Source: Thalassospira tepidiphila MCCC 1A03514 | GTDB lineage: Bacteria > Pseudomonadota > Alphaproteobacteria > Rhodospirillales > Thalassospiraceae | Direction of reading: 5' to 3' | Assembly: GCF_001662875.1 (NCBI RefSeq) | Contig: NZ_JPVZ01000006.1 | Coordinates: 124,001 to 188,000, forward strand | DNA: 64,000 nucleotides | In this document: positions 48,505 through 57,051 of the stretch, in pieces | Numbering within the stretch: the stretch's first letter is position 1 | Layout of the letters: each line of letters opens with the position of its first letter | The notes under the pieces: generated by a model | Databases searched by the model: none | Told to the model about the DNA's origin: nothing | Seen by the model: only the letters and a program-made list of their open reading frames with translations | Translations under genes and position numbers: made by a program

Positions 48505-49481
48505 TATTCAGCCCCGAACATGTCTGCGAATTTCTGTTTGTTGGCTTCGGCCTGTTCCAGCGCGATGGCCGGATTGAAGTCCATCAACTTGATCTCGCTG
48601 CGTACCGGGAAACCGGCCGGAAGCGCCATGTCGTTGCGCGCCGGGATGTAGCCCATATCAAGCACCAGTTCCTGACCTTTTTCGGACAGAAGGAAATCAA
48701 CGAACTTGTGCGCGGCATCAACGTTCTTGGCGTCTTTCATGATCGCGACCGGCTCGGTCACATAGGTCACACCCTCAGACGGGAAGACGAAATCAACCGG
48801 CGATCCATCGGCCTTGCCACGGATGGCAAGGAAGTCGACAACCACACCATAGGGCTTTTCGCCCGACGCAACGGCCTTGAAGGTGCCGCCGTTGCCACCC
48901 TTGGCGCGTGCTTCGTTGGCGGCCAGGGCCTGATAGTAATCCCAGCCAAGATCCTTGTTCTCGGTCAGGGTGGACAGGTGAATAAGGGCCGCACCGGAAT
49001 AAAGCGGGCTTGGCATTGCAATCTGGTTTTTCACAGCCGGATCAGCAAGGTCTTTCCACGATGTCGGGGCTTTGACGGCGGTGTTGTAAACGATGCCGCT
49101 GGTGATCAGCTTGGTCGAATAGTAATAGCCTTCGCCGTCATAAAGACCGTCTTCATAGGCACTTGCCTCGCCCGATTTATAGGCCTGAAGCTGACCTTCC
49201 TGCTTGAGACCTTCAAGCGTTACGGTATCGGCAATCAGAAGAACATCCGGGCGCGGGTCGCCAGCAGCGATTTCCGCACGCAGTTTCGCCAGCAGTTTGG
49301 TGGTGCCGTCACGGACCCACTCAACTTCAATATCCGGATTGGCAGCCATAAAGGCATCAACAGTGGCCTGGGCATCCTTGTTCGGCTGACTGGTATAAAG
49401 AACCAGCTTTTCAGCAGCCTGCCCCACAACCGGCAGCATCATCGCGGCAGAGGCAACCGCAGCAAGAAGAACGTTACGCAT
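48504..49481 (-). CDS. ABC transporter substrate-binding protein (FbpA/AfuA type)
   Basis: A 325-residue periplasmic binding protein with a signal peptide to about QAAE. EKLVLYTSQPNKDAQATVDAF starts the FbpA-like fold, SWKDLADPAVKNQIAMPSP and AIMKDAKNVDAAHKFVDFLLSEKGQ are family segments. FbpA relatives bind ferric ion or, in the AfuA branch, sugar phosphates; the clear Tyr pair of iron binders is not seen, and the co-encoded phosphatases favour a phosphorylated ligand (inference). The start at 49481 has AAGGG upstream; 49490 is an alternative. First gene of the operon, facing the DeoR gene. Confidence 0.88.
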   Translation of the reverse strand: MRNVLLAAVASAAMMLPVVGQAAEKLVLYTSQPNKDAQATVDAFMAANPDIEVEWVRDGTTKLLAKLRAEIAAGDPRPDVLLIADTVTLEGLKQEGQLQAYKSGEASAYEDGLYDGEGYYYSTKLITSGIVYNTAVKAPTSWKDLADPAVKNQIAMPSPLYSGAALIHLSTLTENKDLGWDYYQALAANEARAKGGNGGTFKAVASGEKPYGVVVDFLAIRGKADGSPVDFVFPSEGVTYVTEPVAIMKDAKNVDAAHKFVDFLLSEKGQELVLDMGYIPARNDMALPAGFPVRSEIKLMDFNPAIALEQAEANKQKFADMFGAE

Positions 49482-49510
49482 GATCGGCATCCCTTAGATC
49501 GAAAAGAAGG

Positions 49511-49522
49511 TTTCGTTCGAAA
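49511..49522. promoter_or_regulatory. candidate DeoR operator, transporter side
   Basis: TTTCGTTCGAAA, 30 bases upstream of the binding-protein start. The same 12 bases occur in reverse orientation at 49661-49672. Confidence 0.55.
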
Positions 49523-49660
49523 ATGTTTCGATCCGGAAGCTATCGGGATTTCGATTTCAGTTGTGTGACAACACCAAGAATTAAATGTTTCAACAGGAAA
49601 ACCGGGCTATGCAGCGGCGTTTCGGCCTGTCTATACTCGGATCACAAGCGAAATAACAAC

Positions 49661-49672
49661 TTTCGAACGAAA
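49661..49672. promoter_or_regulatory. candidate DeoR operator, regulator side
   Basis: TTTCGAACGAAA, the exact reverse complement of 49511-49522, eight bases before the DeoR start codon. The TTCG/CGAA core recalls GlpR-type operators. Suggests autoregulation. Confidence 0.55.
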
Positions 49673-49680
49673 GAAAAGCC

Positions 49681-50463
49681 GTGACTAAAACGTCTGATGC
49701 AGTGCCCCTTGACCGCCGACGCGACCGCATCGTCGCCCTTGTGAAATCGACCGGCTTCATGGCAGTCGAGGAACTGGCACGCCGGTTTAACGTCTCGGTC
49801 CAGACCATCCGCACCGATCTGCGCGATCTGCATGAACAGGGGCGCGTATTTCGCCGTCATGGCCTTGCGGGCCCGGCCCCCGATCCGGATAACTCGGCCT
49901 ATGAAAAGCGCGAAGTCTGGAACCGCACCGGCAAGATGGCAATTGCCGCCAAGGTGGCTGATCTGATCCCCGAAGGCTGCACGATTGCGATTGGCACTGG
50001 CACCACCGCCGAACTCGCCGCCCAGCATCTGGCATCGCATCGCAACTTAACGGTTCTCACAAACAATCTGCATGTGGTGATGGCGCTGCAAAATGCGCCG
50101 AATGTCACACTGCGCCTTGCCGGTGGCACCGTGCGCACGCGTGACTTGGATATCATTGGGGCGGACAGTGCGGACTTTTTCGGCAGCATGCGCGCCGATT
50201 ACGGGATTGTCAGTGTTGGCGGGATGAGTGACGAAGGGGATTTGCTGGACTTCAACATGGATGAAGTCCGCGCCCGTCGCGCACTGGTATCATGCTGCGA
50301 TCATGCGATCCTGATGATTGACGAGAAGAAAGTTGGCCGCAAGGCGCTCTGCCGTGACGGCCATGCCAGCGATTTTCAGACTGTGTTGCTCAACACAGCC
50401 CCAAGCGACGCGCTGCAACGCGCACTGGTCAAGGCGCGCAGTCAGATTGTTGTGGTGTCTTAA
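49681..50463 (+). CDS. DeoR family transcriptional regulator
   Basis: A 260-residue regulator with an N-terminal winged helix (RRDRIVALVKSTGFMAVEELARRFNVSVQTIRTDLRDLHEQGRVFRRHG) and a C-terminal sugar-isomerase-like effector domain (IAIGTGTTAELAAQHL, LTNNLHVVMAL, IIGADSADFF). Members such as GlpR sense phosphorylated sugars or glycerol-3-phosphate. It starts with GTG at 49681. It is divergent from the ABC transporter and phosphatase operon; identical 12-bp motifs in both orientations between them suggest it represses both. Confidence 0.9.
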   Translation: MTKTSDAVPLDRRRDRIVALVKSTGFMAVEELARRFNVSVQTIRTDLRDLHEQGRVFRRHGLAGPAPDPDNSAYEKREVWNRTGKMAIAAKVADLIPEGCTIAIGTGTTAELAAQHLASHRNLTVLTNNLHVVMALQNAPNVTLRLAGGTVRTRDLDIIGADSADFFGSMRADYGIVSVGGMSDEGDLLDFNMDEVRARRALVSCCDHAILMIDEKKVGRKALCRDGHASDFQTVLLNTAPSDALQRALVKARSQIVVVS

Positions 50464-51237
50464 TCAGCAAACAAGCGTTGCTTCCTCGCTGATGGTCAGA
50501 TCACCTTCGACATGCAGGGTGTGGTTGGGCGCGACCGCCTTCCAGCTATCGCTTTCGGTATCAAGCGGCTCGGAGACGACAATCACGTGATCATCGCGTT
50601 TGCGCCAGTAAAGTGATGGCGGTTTGTCGTCGCTGGCATGACGGATGGCGCAGACGCTTTTGCCGTTTGACAGGCAGGCGGTGAAGCGGAACGGAGACGT
50701 CGCACCGCGCACCTTCATTTCATTTTCAACCACCTCGATCGTGCGGCGAATGGCGCGGTGCGGGTCATCACGCAAGCCGAGTGTCAGCATCAGGCAAAAG
50801 ATCAGTTCACTATCGGTTGAGCCCTGTCGGCCTTCGTAAAACTCATCCTCAATCATCATTTCCAGGGATCGGCGCACCAGCGGGTAATCGCCAATCTGGC
50901 CGTTATGCATGAAAAGATACTGTCCGTTGGAAAACGGGTGGCAGTTGGTGCGGCTGGTGTGGGTGCCGGTGGATGCGCGGACATGGGCAAAGAACAGGCC
51001 GGACCGGATATGATGGGCAAGCGACCGCAGGTTCGGGTCATTCCAGGCCGGCAGGATTTCGCGATAAAGCCCCGGTGTCGGGCGTTCGTCATACCAGCCA
51101 AGGCCAAAGCCATCGCCATTGGTCGGTGTTTTGGCCTGTTCGGCATGCAGGCTTTGTTCGACCAGTGAATGGCGCGGCTCAAAGACCAGCTTTTCCAGAT
51201 AAACCGGATCCCCGATATAGCTCAGCCAACGACACAT
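50464..51237 (-). CDS. class II glutamine amidotransferase (YafJ-like)
   Basis: A 257-residue protein of the GATase type 2 family. Cys2 after Met (MCRWLSYIGDPV) is the expected N-terminal nucleophile; GDGFGLGWYDE, FAHVRASTGTHTSRTNCHPF and SDSELIFCLML-like segments (STDSELIFCL) line the glutamine site. No synthase domain follows, so it resembles YafJ/DUG3-type enzymes acting alone on a gamma-glutamyl substrate. ATG at 51237 is required to place the Cys second. It ends one base after the DeoR gene on the opposite strand. Confidence 0.88.
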   Translation of the reverse strand: MCRWLSYIGDPVYLEKLVFEPRHSLVEQSLHAEQAKTPTNGDGFGLGWYDERPTPGLYREILPAWNDPNLRSLAHHIRSGLFFAHVRASTGTHTSRTNCHPFSNGQYLFMHNGQIGDYPLVRRSLEMMIEDEFYEGRQGSTDSELIFCLMLTLGLRDDPHRAIRRTIEVVENEMKVRGATSPFRFTACLSNGKSVCAIRHASDDKPPSLYWRKRDDHVIVVSEPLDTESDSWKAVAPNHTLHVEGDLTISEEATLVC

Positions 51238-51432
51238 GATTTGCCCCCGCACATGAAATTTGATCGCGCACATCTAAGCCGGATAATCACAGCATGGTCA
51301 ATGTGATATTGTGTGTCTCTGTCCTGATTGCAGGGCATGGCTGAAAGTCCGGCACTTGTTGGCAAAAAGAACAACAAACCTCTTGCCAAGGCGGGTGATT
51401 GTCCGTATTTTCCGCGCCACAAAATGAATCGT

Positions 51433-51508
51433 GCTGGCGTAGCTCAGCTGGTAGAGCGGCGCATTCGTAATGCGTAGGTCGTAGGTTCAAATCCTATCGC
51501 CAGCACCA
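51433..51508 (+). tRNA. tRNA-Thr (anticodon CGT)
   Basis: A 76-base cloverleaf: acceptor GCTGGCG pairs with CGCCAGC, D-loop AGCTCAGCTGGTAGAGC, anticodon loop TTCGTAA with CGT, T-arm with GGTTCAAATCC, and an encoded CCA. It reads threonine ACG codons. It lies 229 bases before the R-body locus; tRNA genes are common integration points for acquired DNA. Confidence 0.97.
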
Positions 51509-51521
51509 TTTTGTAAAACAA

Positions 51522-51567
51522 AGACCCGCCAAGACGCAGCCTGCTGCATCTTTGGCGGGTTTTGTGT
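51522..51567 (+). terminator. terminator of tRNA-Thr
   Basis: ACCCGCCAAGA (51524-51534) pairs, with one bulge, with TCTTTGGCGGGT (51549-51560), followed by TTTTG. Confidence 0.85.
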
Positions 51568-51736
51568 TTGCTGGGCTTGTTTGTGACTGTGCAATGTGGG
51601 ATTGCAGTGCAATCTTTTCACATTCCCCCCACCCGATGCGTCTGTTTGCAAGGAACCGTTATAACTTCTTGCAGATCAGGGGCGGCATGATGGCGGCCCT
51701 TTTGAGTGTTGCAAGACACCATTGGGGAGTGCAGGC

Positions 51737-53338
51737 ATGACCGATAGTGACGCGCCCAAACCAGCCAAGGCTTCGACCAAATCCAGCGACAATTCCGATA
51801 ACGGGCAACCGTCTTCCGAGGCCGGTGCGGCAGACGCCGAAAACAATCTGCGCGAACCAACCGAAGCCCCGGACGCGATCAGCTCCGAACAGGCCGCCGT
51901 TGATATGATGGCAGCGCTTTGCCGTGACTTTGGCCTGCCGGGCTTTGAGCAAGCTGCATCAGGCAGTCAGGCTCAGCCATCACAGCAGTCACAGCCAATG
52001 GAAACCGCATTCCAGATCATTCAACGTTATCTGCTTGATGGCGGGACGTCTTCGCCAACCCCAATAACCGCAAGCGCGCCGACGGATGGCTATACCAGCC
52101 CGCTTGAAAACATGGACCCTTGGTACAGTACTGATAGTGGTTCGGCTGCCACCAATACCCCGGGCAACACCACGGACGCGCAATGGGGTGTGACCACGAT
52201 CCATGCGGACGGCAGCACAACCGACATGACCGGCCCCGTCATCCGCGATGACATGTTCCGCACCGCCATGCCGACCCTTCAGGGCAAGGCAGACACCACC
52301 GCCGATACGCCCGACTGGGCGATCAGCATGGAACAGGGCTATCCACTGTCACCGACCAAGACCAGTGCGCAAACAGCGATTTCTGCGAAAATGCTGGCAC
52401 CGGATGTGCCAAAATCCTTGTGCAAATGGTCCTTGCATGTCGGTGCATCAACAGATGCGCAGTCCGAACTTTCGGTTACGGCACCGAATGCGGCCCCGTC
52501 ACAATTGCGCGCGCTTCTGTTTGATGCAATCGATGCCGATGGCGCCGCCCCCCAGATGTCCGAAGTGCCGATTTATGGCGGCGCACCGCATGCCATCCAC
52601 CTCGAACAGACGGTTGGCGCGATGGGGAGTGAAGCAACCCCGGATGTGGCGTTGATCCGCCTGATCTTTGCTGATCGTGCGCCGGTGCCGATCCATCTGG
52701 AATATGTCGGTACCCTGCCAAGCCCCATCGTTGCGGGCAATGTGATGGTTGGCCCGAATTCCAGCATCCCGTTCTGGGTACAGATCACCCCGCCCAGCGA
52801 AGGCGACAAGGGGGCCGGACTTGTTGTTTTGGTGCGCTATGAGGCCGAGACCAGCTTTGATGTCACCGCCCAGCTGATGACCCAGGCCAGAACCAGCACC
52901 CCAACCGCGATCCTGAGCTGCAATGCCCAGCATGATCAGTCGGCCTGCCGGGCTGCCAGCATGATCTCTGATAGCAGAGGACGGCTTGAAACCGGGTTGA
53001 CCGGCCTGCCAACCGATCCGGATGCCGCCGATCTTGAAAAATACGGCTTCATTCCACCGGCCTTTATGCTTGATGCAGCCCCAAGCGCACCAACACCAGC
53101 AGCGGCGTCGACAACAGCAACTGCGAAAGCTGCACCCACACCCACGCCGGCGAAATCCGGCGCAGCGGCAAAAACATCCGATCCGAGCGATGATGGTGAC
53201 ACCGACAACAGCGACAACAGCAAAACCAGCAGCAGCAGCAATGCCAAATCGTCATCGGGCTCAAGCAAAGGCAAGACCGGCAATAGTGACAACAGTGACA
53301 ACTCTGGCAGCACTGGCAGCAGCAAAGGAGGCACCTGA
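51737..53338 (+). CDS. R-body locus protein of unknown family
   Basis: A 533-residue protein; no named family recognised. The first 45 and last 75 residues are low-complexity, rich in Ser, Asp, Asn, Lys and Ala, and share SDNSDN motifs. Between about residues 215 and 430 lies a Cys-poor beta-strand-rich domain (KWSLHVGASTDAQSELSV, IRLIFADRAPVPIHLEYVG). There is no signal peptide. Start at 51737 follows GGGGAG; the TTG at 51722 would include that site. It leads the rightward R-body cluster and its stop overlaps the next gene (TGATG). Its conserved place suggests a structural or assembly role. Confidence 0.6.
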   Translation: MTDSDAPKPAKASTKSSDNSDNGQPSSEAGAADAENNLREPTEAPDAISSEQAAVDMMAALCRDFGLPGFEQAASGSQAQPSQQSQPMETAFQIIQRYLLDGGTSSPTPITASAPTDGYTSPLENMDPWYSTDSGSAATNTPGNTTDAQWGVTTIHADGSTTDMTGPVIRDDMFRTAMPTLQGKADTTADTPDWAISMEQGYPLSPTKTSAQTAISAKMLAPDVPKSLCKWSLHVGASTDAQSELSVTAPNAAPSQLRALLFDAIDADGAAPQMSEVPIYGGAPHAIHLEQTVGAMGSEATPDVALIRLIFADRAPVPIHLEYVGTLPSPIVAGNVMVGPNSSIPFWVQITPPSEGDKGAGLVVLVRYEAETSFDVTAQLMTQARTSTPTAILSCNAQHDQSACRAASMISDSRGRLETGLTGLPTDPDAADLEKYGFIPPAFMLDAAPSAPTPAAASTTATAKAAPTPTPAKSGAAAKTSDPSDDGDTDNSDNSKTSSSSNAKSSSGSSKGKTGNSDNSDNSGSTGSSKGGT

Positions 53339-53838
53339 TGTCTGGGCAGGCGCAAAACGATGTAAGCACGGCAAGTGATCGCAAGGACGCGGTCCGGAAG
53401 GCGTTCAATCAGGAATATCTGGCAACCCAGCAGGCCATGGCGCAAGCCGCCGAACGGGCCCGTGCCCAGGTTCTTGATCAAAAACAGACCATTTCCAATC
53501 ATGCCGAAAACGTGAAATCCGGCGCACAGGTCCCGCAGCCCGCAATCGGCAGCCAGCAAACAGGGCAAGCCACCCCACATCCTCAGGCGGCACAACAAGG
53601 GGCACCGCATATGGCATCGGATCCAAACATGCAGAACGGCCAGCAGGTCATGTTCGATATCGCAAATGAAATCCGCAACATCATCGCACGCGAGATTGAC
53701 TTGCGCATGCAGGCCTTGTCCGAGAAGGTGGAAACCGCCCTTGCCGAAGCCTTCCCGCCAAGGGATCCGAAAAAGGAACAAGCCCCCCAATCTTCAGGTC
53801 CCGCGCCCCAGCAAAAGACATCCGGCAAAAAGACCTAG
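53338..53838 (+). CDS. R-body locus coiled-coil-like protein of unknown family
   Basis: A 166-residue, Gln/Ala-rich protein with two helical parts: residues 15-55 (AVRKAFNQEYLATQQAMAQAAERARAQ) and 105-142 (IANEIRNIIAREIDLRMQALSEKVETALAEAF), joined by a flexible Gln/Pro linker. No signal peptide or domain recognised. Its ATG overlaps the upstream stop (TGATG), so both are made together, before the sigma-factor gene. It might be an assembly or membrane-associated helper of R-body formation; that is a guess from position. Confidence 0.55.
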   Translation: MSGQAQNDVSTASDRKDAVRKAFNQEYLATQQAMAQAAERARAQVLDQKQTISNHAENVKSGAQVPQPAIGSQQTGQATPHPQAAQQGAPHMASDPNMQNGQQVMFDIANEIRNIIAREIDLRMQALSEKVETALAEAFPPRDPKKEQAPQSSGPAPQQKTSGKKT

Positions 53839-54081
53839 CTTGATGTCTGCAACCGGGCATCGCCCGGAACAGGAACGGCAATAACAAGCGCATCAAAGCG
53901 CGACGATCTGTCCCCAACCTATCCTCAGCCCGCATCGCGACGGCTGCGCCGTTGCGCACGAAAACACAACTATAGGATGTATAGAAACTTTTATTCACAA
54001 TTCTTTTGCGGCTACGTCATAATGATTACCGCAAAACTTAATCAGCCTATGGTTGCATTCAATCAACCGGAGGGGTCCATA

Positions 54082-55308
54082 GTGCAGAACGAAAAGAACA
54101 GTCCGCAGGATGAGGCAACCCTGACAGAAGCCGAGATCAGCTTTGCCAAAAGTCTTGAACAAAGCCTGTCGCTGGCGTTGGGTGATGATGACAAGGTGAC
54201 GTCAATCTGGTCCCGGTTAAAACCCGAGCAACGGGCCCGCATTGCCGAGGATTATCTGGCAAAGCTTGCCGCGGCCGACGACCCCGGCGATCAAGAAGCC
54301 GATCAAAAGGCCGGTCACGACAGATTGACGCCCCCGGCAAGTAGCGCCCTTGATGCACGCGCCATCATGCAATCGATGGCACCCGCTACAAAACCGGCAG
54401 ACACCCGCCCCGCCGCAACCGCAAACCCCGGCACGGCAACAAACCAGGCCCAGCCACGATACAGCCCGCCGCCCGGTTACCCGGCAGACTTCAACCCGCT
54501 GGCAGGCTTCCCGGGTCTTGAACCATCGCGGAGCGGCCCGAGCCCCGAAGACATTATTGCCGGTGCGCTTGGCACGCCTGGCGCCACACCGACCGACCCG
54601 CTTGATATCTTGCGTGGTCTTGTGCCGGGGGCAGAAAGCCCGACATTGCGCCAACCGGTGCCACATGTGCCGGTCCCGCAAACACCGACGGCACCGGGGA
54701 CACCAAATACCCCCGATGACGGGCAATATTCCCCCTCGCATTCCACGCCGCAAACCCATCCGCAAATGGATGCAGATTTGGGCCCGGCGGCACCGAATTT
54801 CTGGCCGCTGTGGATTGATCAGCAAGACACGCTTTTGAAGCAATGCCTGAAACTGATGTCGGGCAATATGGATGATGCGCAAGATGCGCTGTCCGAGGCC
54901 ATGGTCAAGGCATCGACCAAATTCGAAGAATCCATGGATGAAATCCGCAACCATCGCGCCTGGCTGTCGCGCATTGTCCATAACGCCTGCATTGATTTGC
55001 ACCGGCAAAACCGGCGCAAGGCGGAATATCGCGAAGAAACCCATGGGGCTGCCGACACACCGGCCTCCCCGATGACAGCCCCGATCACACCAAGCCCCGA
55101 GGAATCATATCTCGCCGGTGAAAAACTTGATCAGCTGGAAGCGGCCCTTCTTGAGATGCAGGAAAAACTGCGCAAGCCGCTTTTGATGCGCTGTGTTCAG
55201 GACCGCACCTATGACGAGATTGCAGCGGCCCTGGGCTTAAGCAACTGCGCGGTGCGCAAACGTGTTCAGCTGGCCCGCGAACACCTTAGGGCTTCGGGCA
55301 TTCAATAA
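54082..55308 (+). CDS. ECF-like sigma factor with long Pro-rich N-terminal extension
   Basis: A 408-residue protein. The C-terminal 170 residues are an ECF-type sigma-70: region 2 around 240-310 (DQQDTLLKQCLKLMSGNMDDAQDALSEAMVKA, then WLSRIVHNACIDLHRQNRRK) and region 4 around 350-405 (TYDEIAAALGLSNCAVRKRVQLAREHL). The first 235 residues are a Pro/Ala/Thr-rich extension that ordinary ECF factors lack. GTG at 54082 is chosen for the strong GGAGGGG six bases upstream; ATG at 54022 or 54049 is possible. It directly precedes the reb genes and is the best candidate for their activator. Confidence 0.8.
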   Translation: MQNEKNSPQDEATLTEAEISFAKSLEQSLSLALGDDDKVTSIWSRLKPEQRARIAEDYLAKLAAADDPGDQEADQKAGHDRLTPPASSALDARAIMQSMAPATKPADTRPAATANPGTATNQAQPRYSPPPGYPADFNPLAGFPGLEPSRSGPSPEDIIAGALGTPGATPTDPLDILRGLVPGAESPTLRQPVPHVPVPQTPTAPGTPNTPDDGQYSPSHSTPQTHPQMDADLGPAAPNFWPLWIDQQDTLLKQCLKLMSGNMDDAQDALSEAMVKASTKFEESMDEIRNHRAWLSRIVHNACIDLHRQNRRKAEYREETHGAADTPASPMTAPITPSPEESYLAGEKLDQLEAALLEMQEKLRKPLLMRCVQDRTYDEIAAALGLSNCAVRKRVQLAREHLRASGIQ

Positions 55309-55461
55309 GAATACGTGCGTAAAAAAACGACCAACTCGCAAAAAAGACGCGTCACAACGATACACCACCAGCGTCGATAGACTGAAAACGGGACGGCGAA
55401 ACCCCGACAGAAACACAACAGCAAGCAGCACACCGCAAAGCGTAACGAAGGAGACTTTACA

Positions 55462-55785
55462 ATGGCGATTCCGACCCCGGTAAATGGTCAGATCACTGAT
55501 GCAGTCACCCAGGCTAACGTGAAAGTTCTGGGCGACGCCCCGGCAATGGCAATGGGCTCAATCTTCCAGTCCCTCGCACATTCCACCGGCATTCTTTATG
55601 AAAACGCCGTCAGCGCACAGCAGCAGATCGGCATCACCTCGCAGGCCGCAACCAACCAGGGCGTCATCCAGATCTATTCGGTCGATACGATGGCAGACTC
55701 TGTTGCGACCTCCAAAATTGCCAAAAGCGACGTTCCCGACAACATGCTGTCGCTTCTTACCGCTCTTCAGGCAACCAAGGGCTGA
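55462..55785 (+). CDS. RebB-family R-body protein, copy 1
   Basis: A 107-residue structural subunit candidate of R-bodies (coiled proteinaceous ribbons first known from Caedibacter). The family core is visible: a Q-I-T-D-A-V-T-Q-x-N segment (10-19), V-L-G-x-A-P-A-x-A-M-G (22-32), AHS and the NAVSAQQQ helix. Hydrophobic, no signal peptide. Copies 1, 2, 3 and 7 are closest to one another. Its upstream region is a 150-base intergenic leader after the sigma-factor gene; a GGAG lies before the ATG. A hairpin follows. Confidence 0.88.
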   Translation: MAIPTPVNGQITDAVTQANVKVLGDAPAMAMGSIFQSLAHSTGILYENAVSAQQQIGITSQAATNQGVIQIYSVDTMADSVATSKIAKSDVPDNMLSLLTALQATKG

Positions 55786-55819
55786 TTCTCAAAACATCTT
55801 TGGCCCCAAAGCCAGTTTC

Positions 55820-55857
55820 AAATCGGGCGGTCGCAGTCATCAGCGATCGCCCGATTT
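55820..55857 (+). terminator. hairpin after reb copy 1
   Basis: AAATCGGGCGGTCGC (55820-55834) pairs, with one G-U, with GCGATCGCCCGATTT (55843-55857). The T-run is weak, so it may be an attenuator or message stabiliser. Confidence 0.6.
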
Positions 55858-56017
55858 CATTTGATCAGGGCTTTGCAAAACAATCGGTTCTTTTGCAAAG
55901 CCCTGCGTCACAAGACGCCAAGCCCCCCGTCATCTGTCTGACCGCAACACACGCAAAGTGGCTGGTTTGGAACATCTCTTCCTTCCAGCATTTCCCTAGG
56001 CAAACAGGAGATAAACA

Positions 56018-56341
56018 GTGGCTGATAACACTCCGCTAAATGGTCAGATCACAGATGCCGTGACCCAGGCGAACGTGAAAGTTCTGGGCGACGCCCCGGC
56101 AATGGCGATGGGTTCGATCTTCCAGTCCCTCGCACATTCGACGGGCATCCTGTATCAGAACGCCGTCAGCGCCCAGCAGCAGAACGGCATCACCTCGCAG
56201 GCCGCGACCAACCAGGGCATCCTGCAGATCTATTCGGTCGACACGATGGCGGGGGCTGTCGGGACCGCCAAGATCGCCAAAAGCGATGTGCCCGACAACA
56301 TGCTGACGCTTCTGACGACGCTTCAGGCAACCAGAAACTGA
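56018..56341 (+). CDS. RebB-family R-body protein, copy 2
   Basis: A 107-residue paralogue nearly identical over the core to copy 1 (differences mainly in the first five and last few residues). The start is GTG at 56018, preceded by AGGAG; the neighbouring copy 3 uses ATG with the same leader. It forms the second of three tandem units of about 557 bp (gene, hairpin, leader). Near-identical copies can serve as alternate structural subunits or raise dosage. Confidence 0.88.
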   Translation: MADNTPLNGQITDAVTQANVKVLGDAPAMAMGSIFQSLAHSTGILYQNAVSAQQQNGITSQAATNQGILQIYSVDTMAGAVGTAKIAKSDVPDNMLTLLTTLQATRN

Positions 56342-56380
56342 TTTTGGTCAGGGTTCCGGCCCGTCCAGCCAATATCACAC

Positions 56381-56414
56381 CGGGCGGTCGTATTGATCTG
56401 CGACCGCCCGTTTT
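56381..56414 (+). terminator. hairpin after reb copy 2
   Basis: CGGGCGGTCG (56381-56390) and CGACCGCCCG (56401-56410), then TTTT. It is the tandem-repeat equivalent of the hairpin after copy 1, with a better U-run. Confidence 0.75.
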
Positions 56415-56575
56415 CATTGTGGCGACGGTTCTGCAAGCAATCCAAGTTTTTGCCAGCCCATCGTCACAAGACACCAAGTCCCCCGTCATCTGTCTGACCG
56501 CAGGACATGCGGAAAGGGTCGGTTCGGGGCCTTACGTTCCTTCCGGCACTTCTTTAGGTAACCAGGAGATACACA

Positions 56576-56911
56576 ATGGCTGATAACACTCCGGTCAATG
56601 GTATGATTACCGACGCCGTCACCCAAGCCAATGTCGAGGTCATGGGTGATGCGCCGGCAATGGCCATGGGCTCGCTTTACCAGTCGCTGGCGCATTCTCA
56701 TGGCATTCTCTATGAGAACGCTGTCAGCAGCCAGCATCAGGTGGGCATTTCCTCTCAGGCGGCCACCAATCAGGGCGTCATCCAGGTCTACTCTGTCAAC
56801 ACCATGGCGGGGGCCGTTGCGACCTCGAAACTCGCCGCAAGCGACGTTCCCGACAATATGCTTTCGCTGTTGTCGGCTCTTAAGGCCACGACCGGTACGG
56901 CCGTGTCCTAA
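56576..56911 (+). CDS. RebB-family R-body protein, copy 3
   Basis: A 111-residue paralogue with the conserved core (ITDAVTQANVEVMGDAPAMA, NAVSSQHQ, SVNTMAGAVATSK). More diverged than copies 1 and 2 and extended by four residues at the C-terminus. AGGAG precedes the ATG in the shared leader. A strong hairpin follows, closing the tandem block. Confidence 0.88.
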   Translation: MADNTPVNGMITDAVTQANVEVMGDAPAMAMGSLYQSLAHSHGILYENAVSSQHQVGISSQAATNQGVIQVYSVNTMAGAVATSKLAASDVPDNMLSLLSALKATTGTAVS

Positions 56912-56940
56912 ACATCCCCACTGGTTTCGCCGCCAACCCC

Positions 56941-56972
56941 GCCCGGCATGCATGCGCTTGCCGGGCTTTTTC
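56941..56972 (+). terminator. terminator after reb copy 3
   Basis: GCCCGGCA (56941-56948) and TGCCGGGC (56959-56966) followed by TTTTTC. Confidence 0.8.
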
Positions 56973-57051
56973 TTTCACAAATGCCCGCGCTCGGCGTCAA
57001 ACCGATACGTAGCACTTCCGCCAGCCCATTCCTCCAGACAAGGAGACGGAC

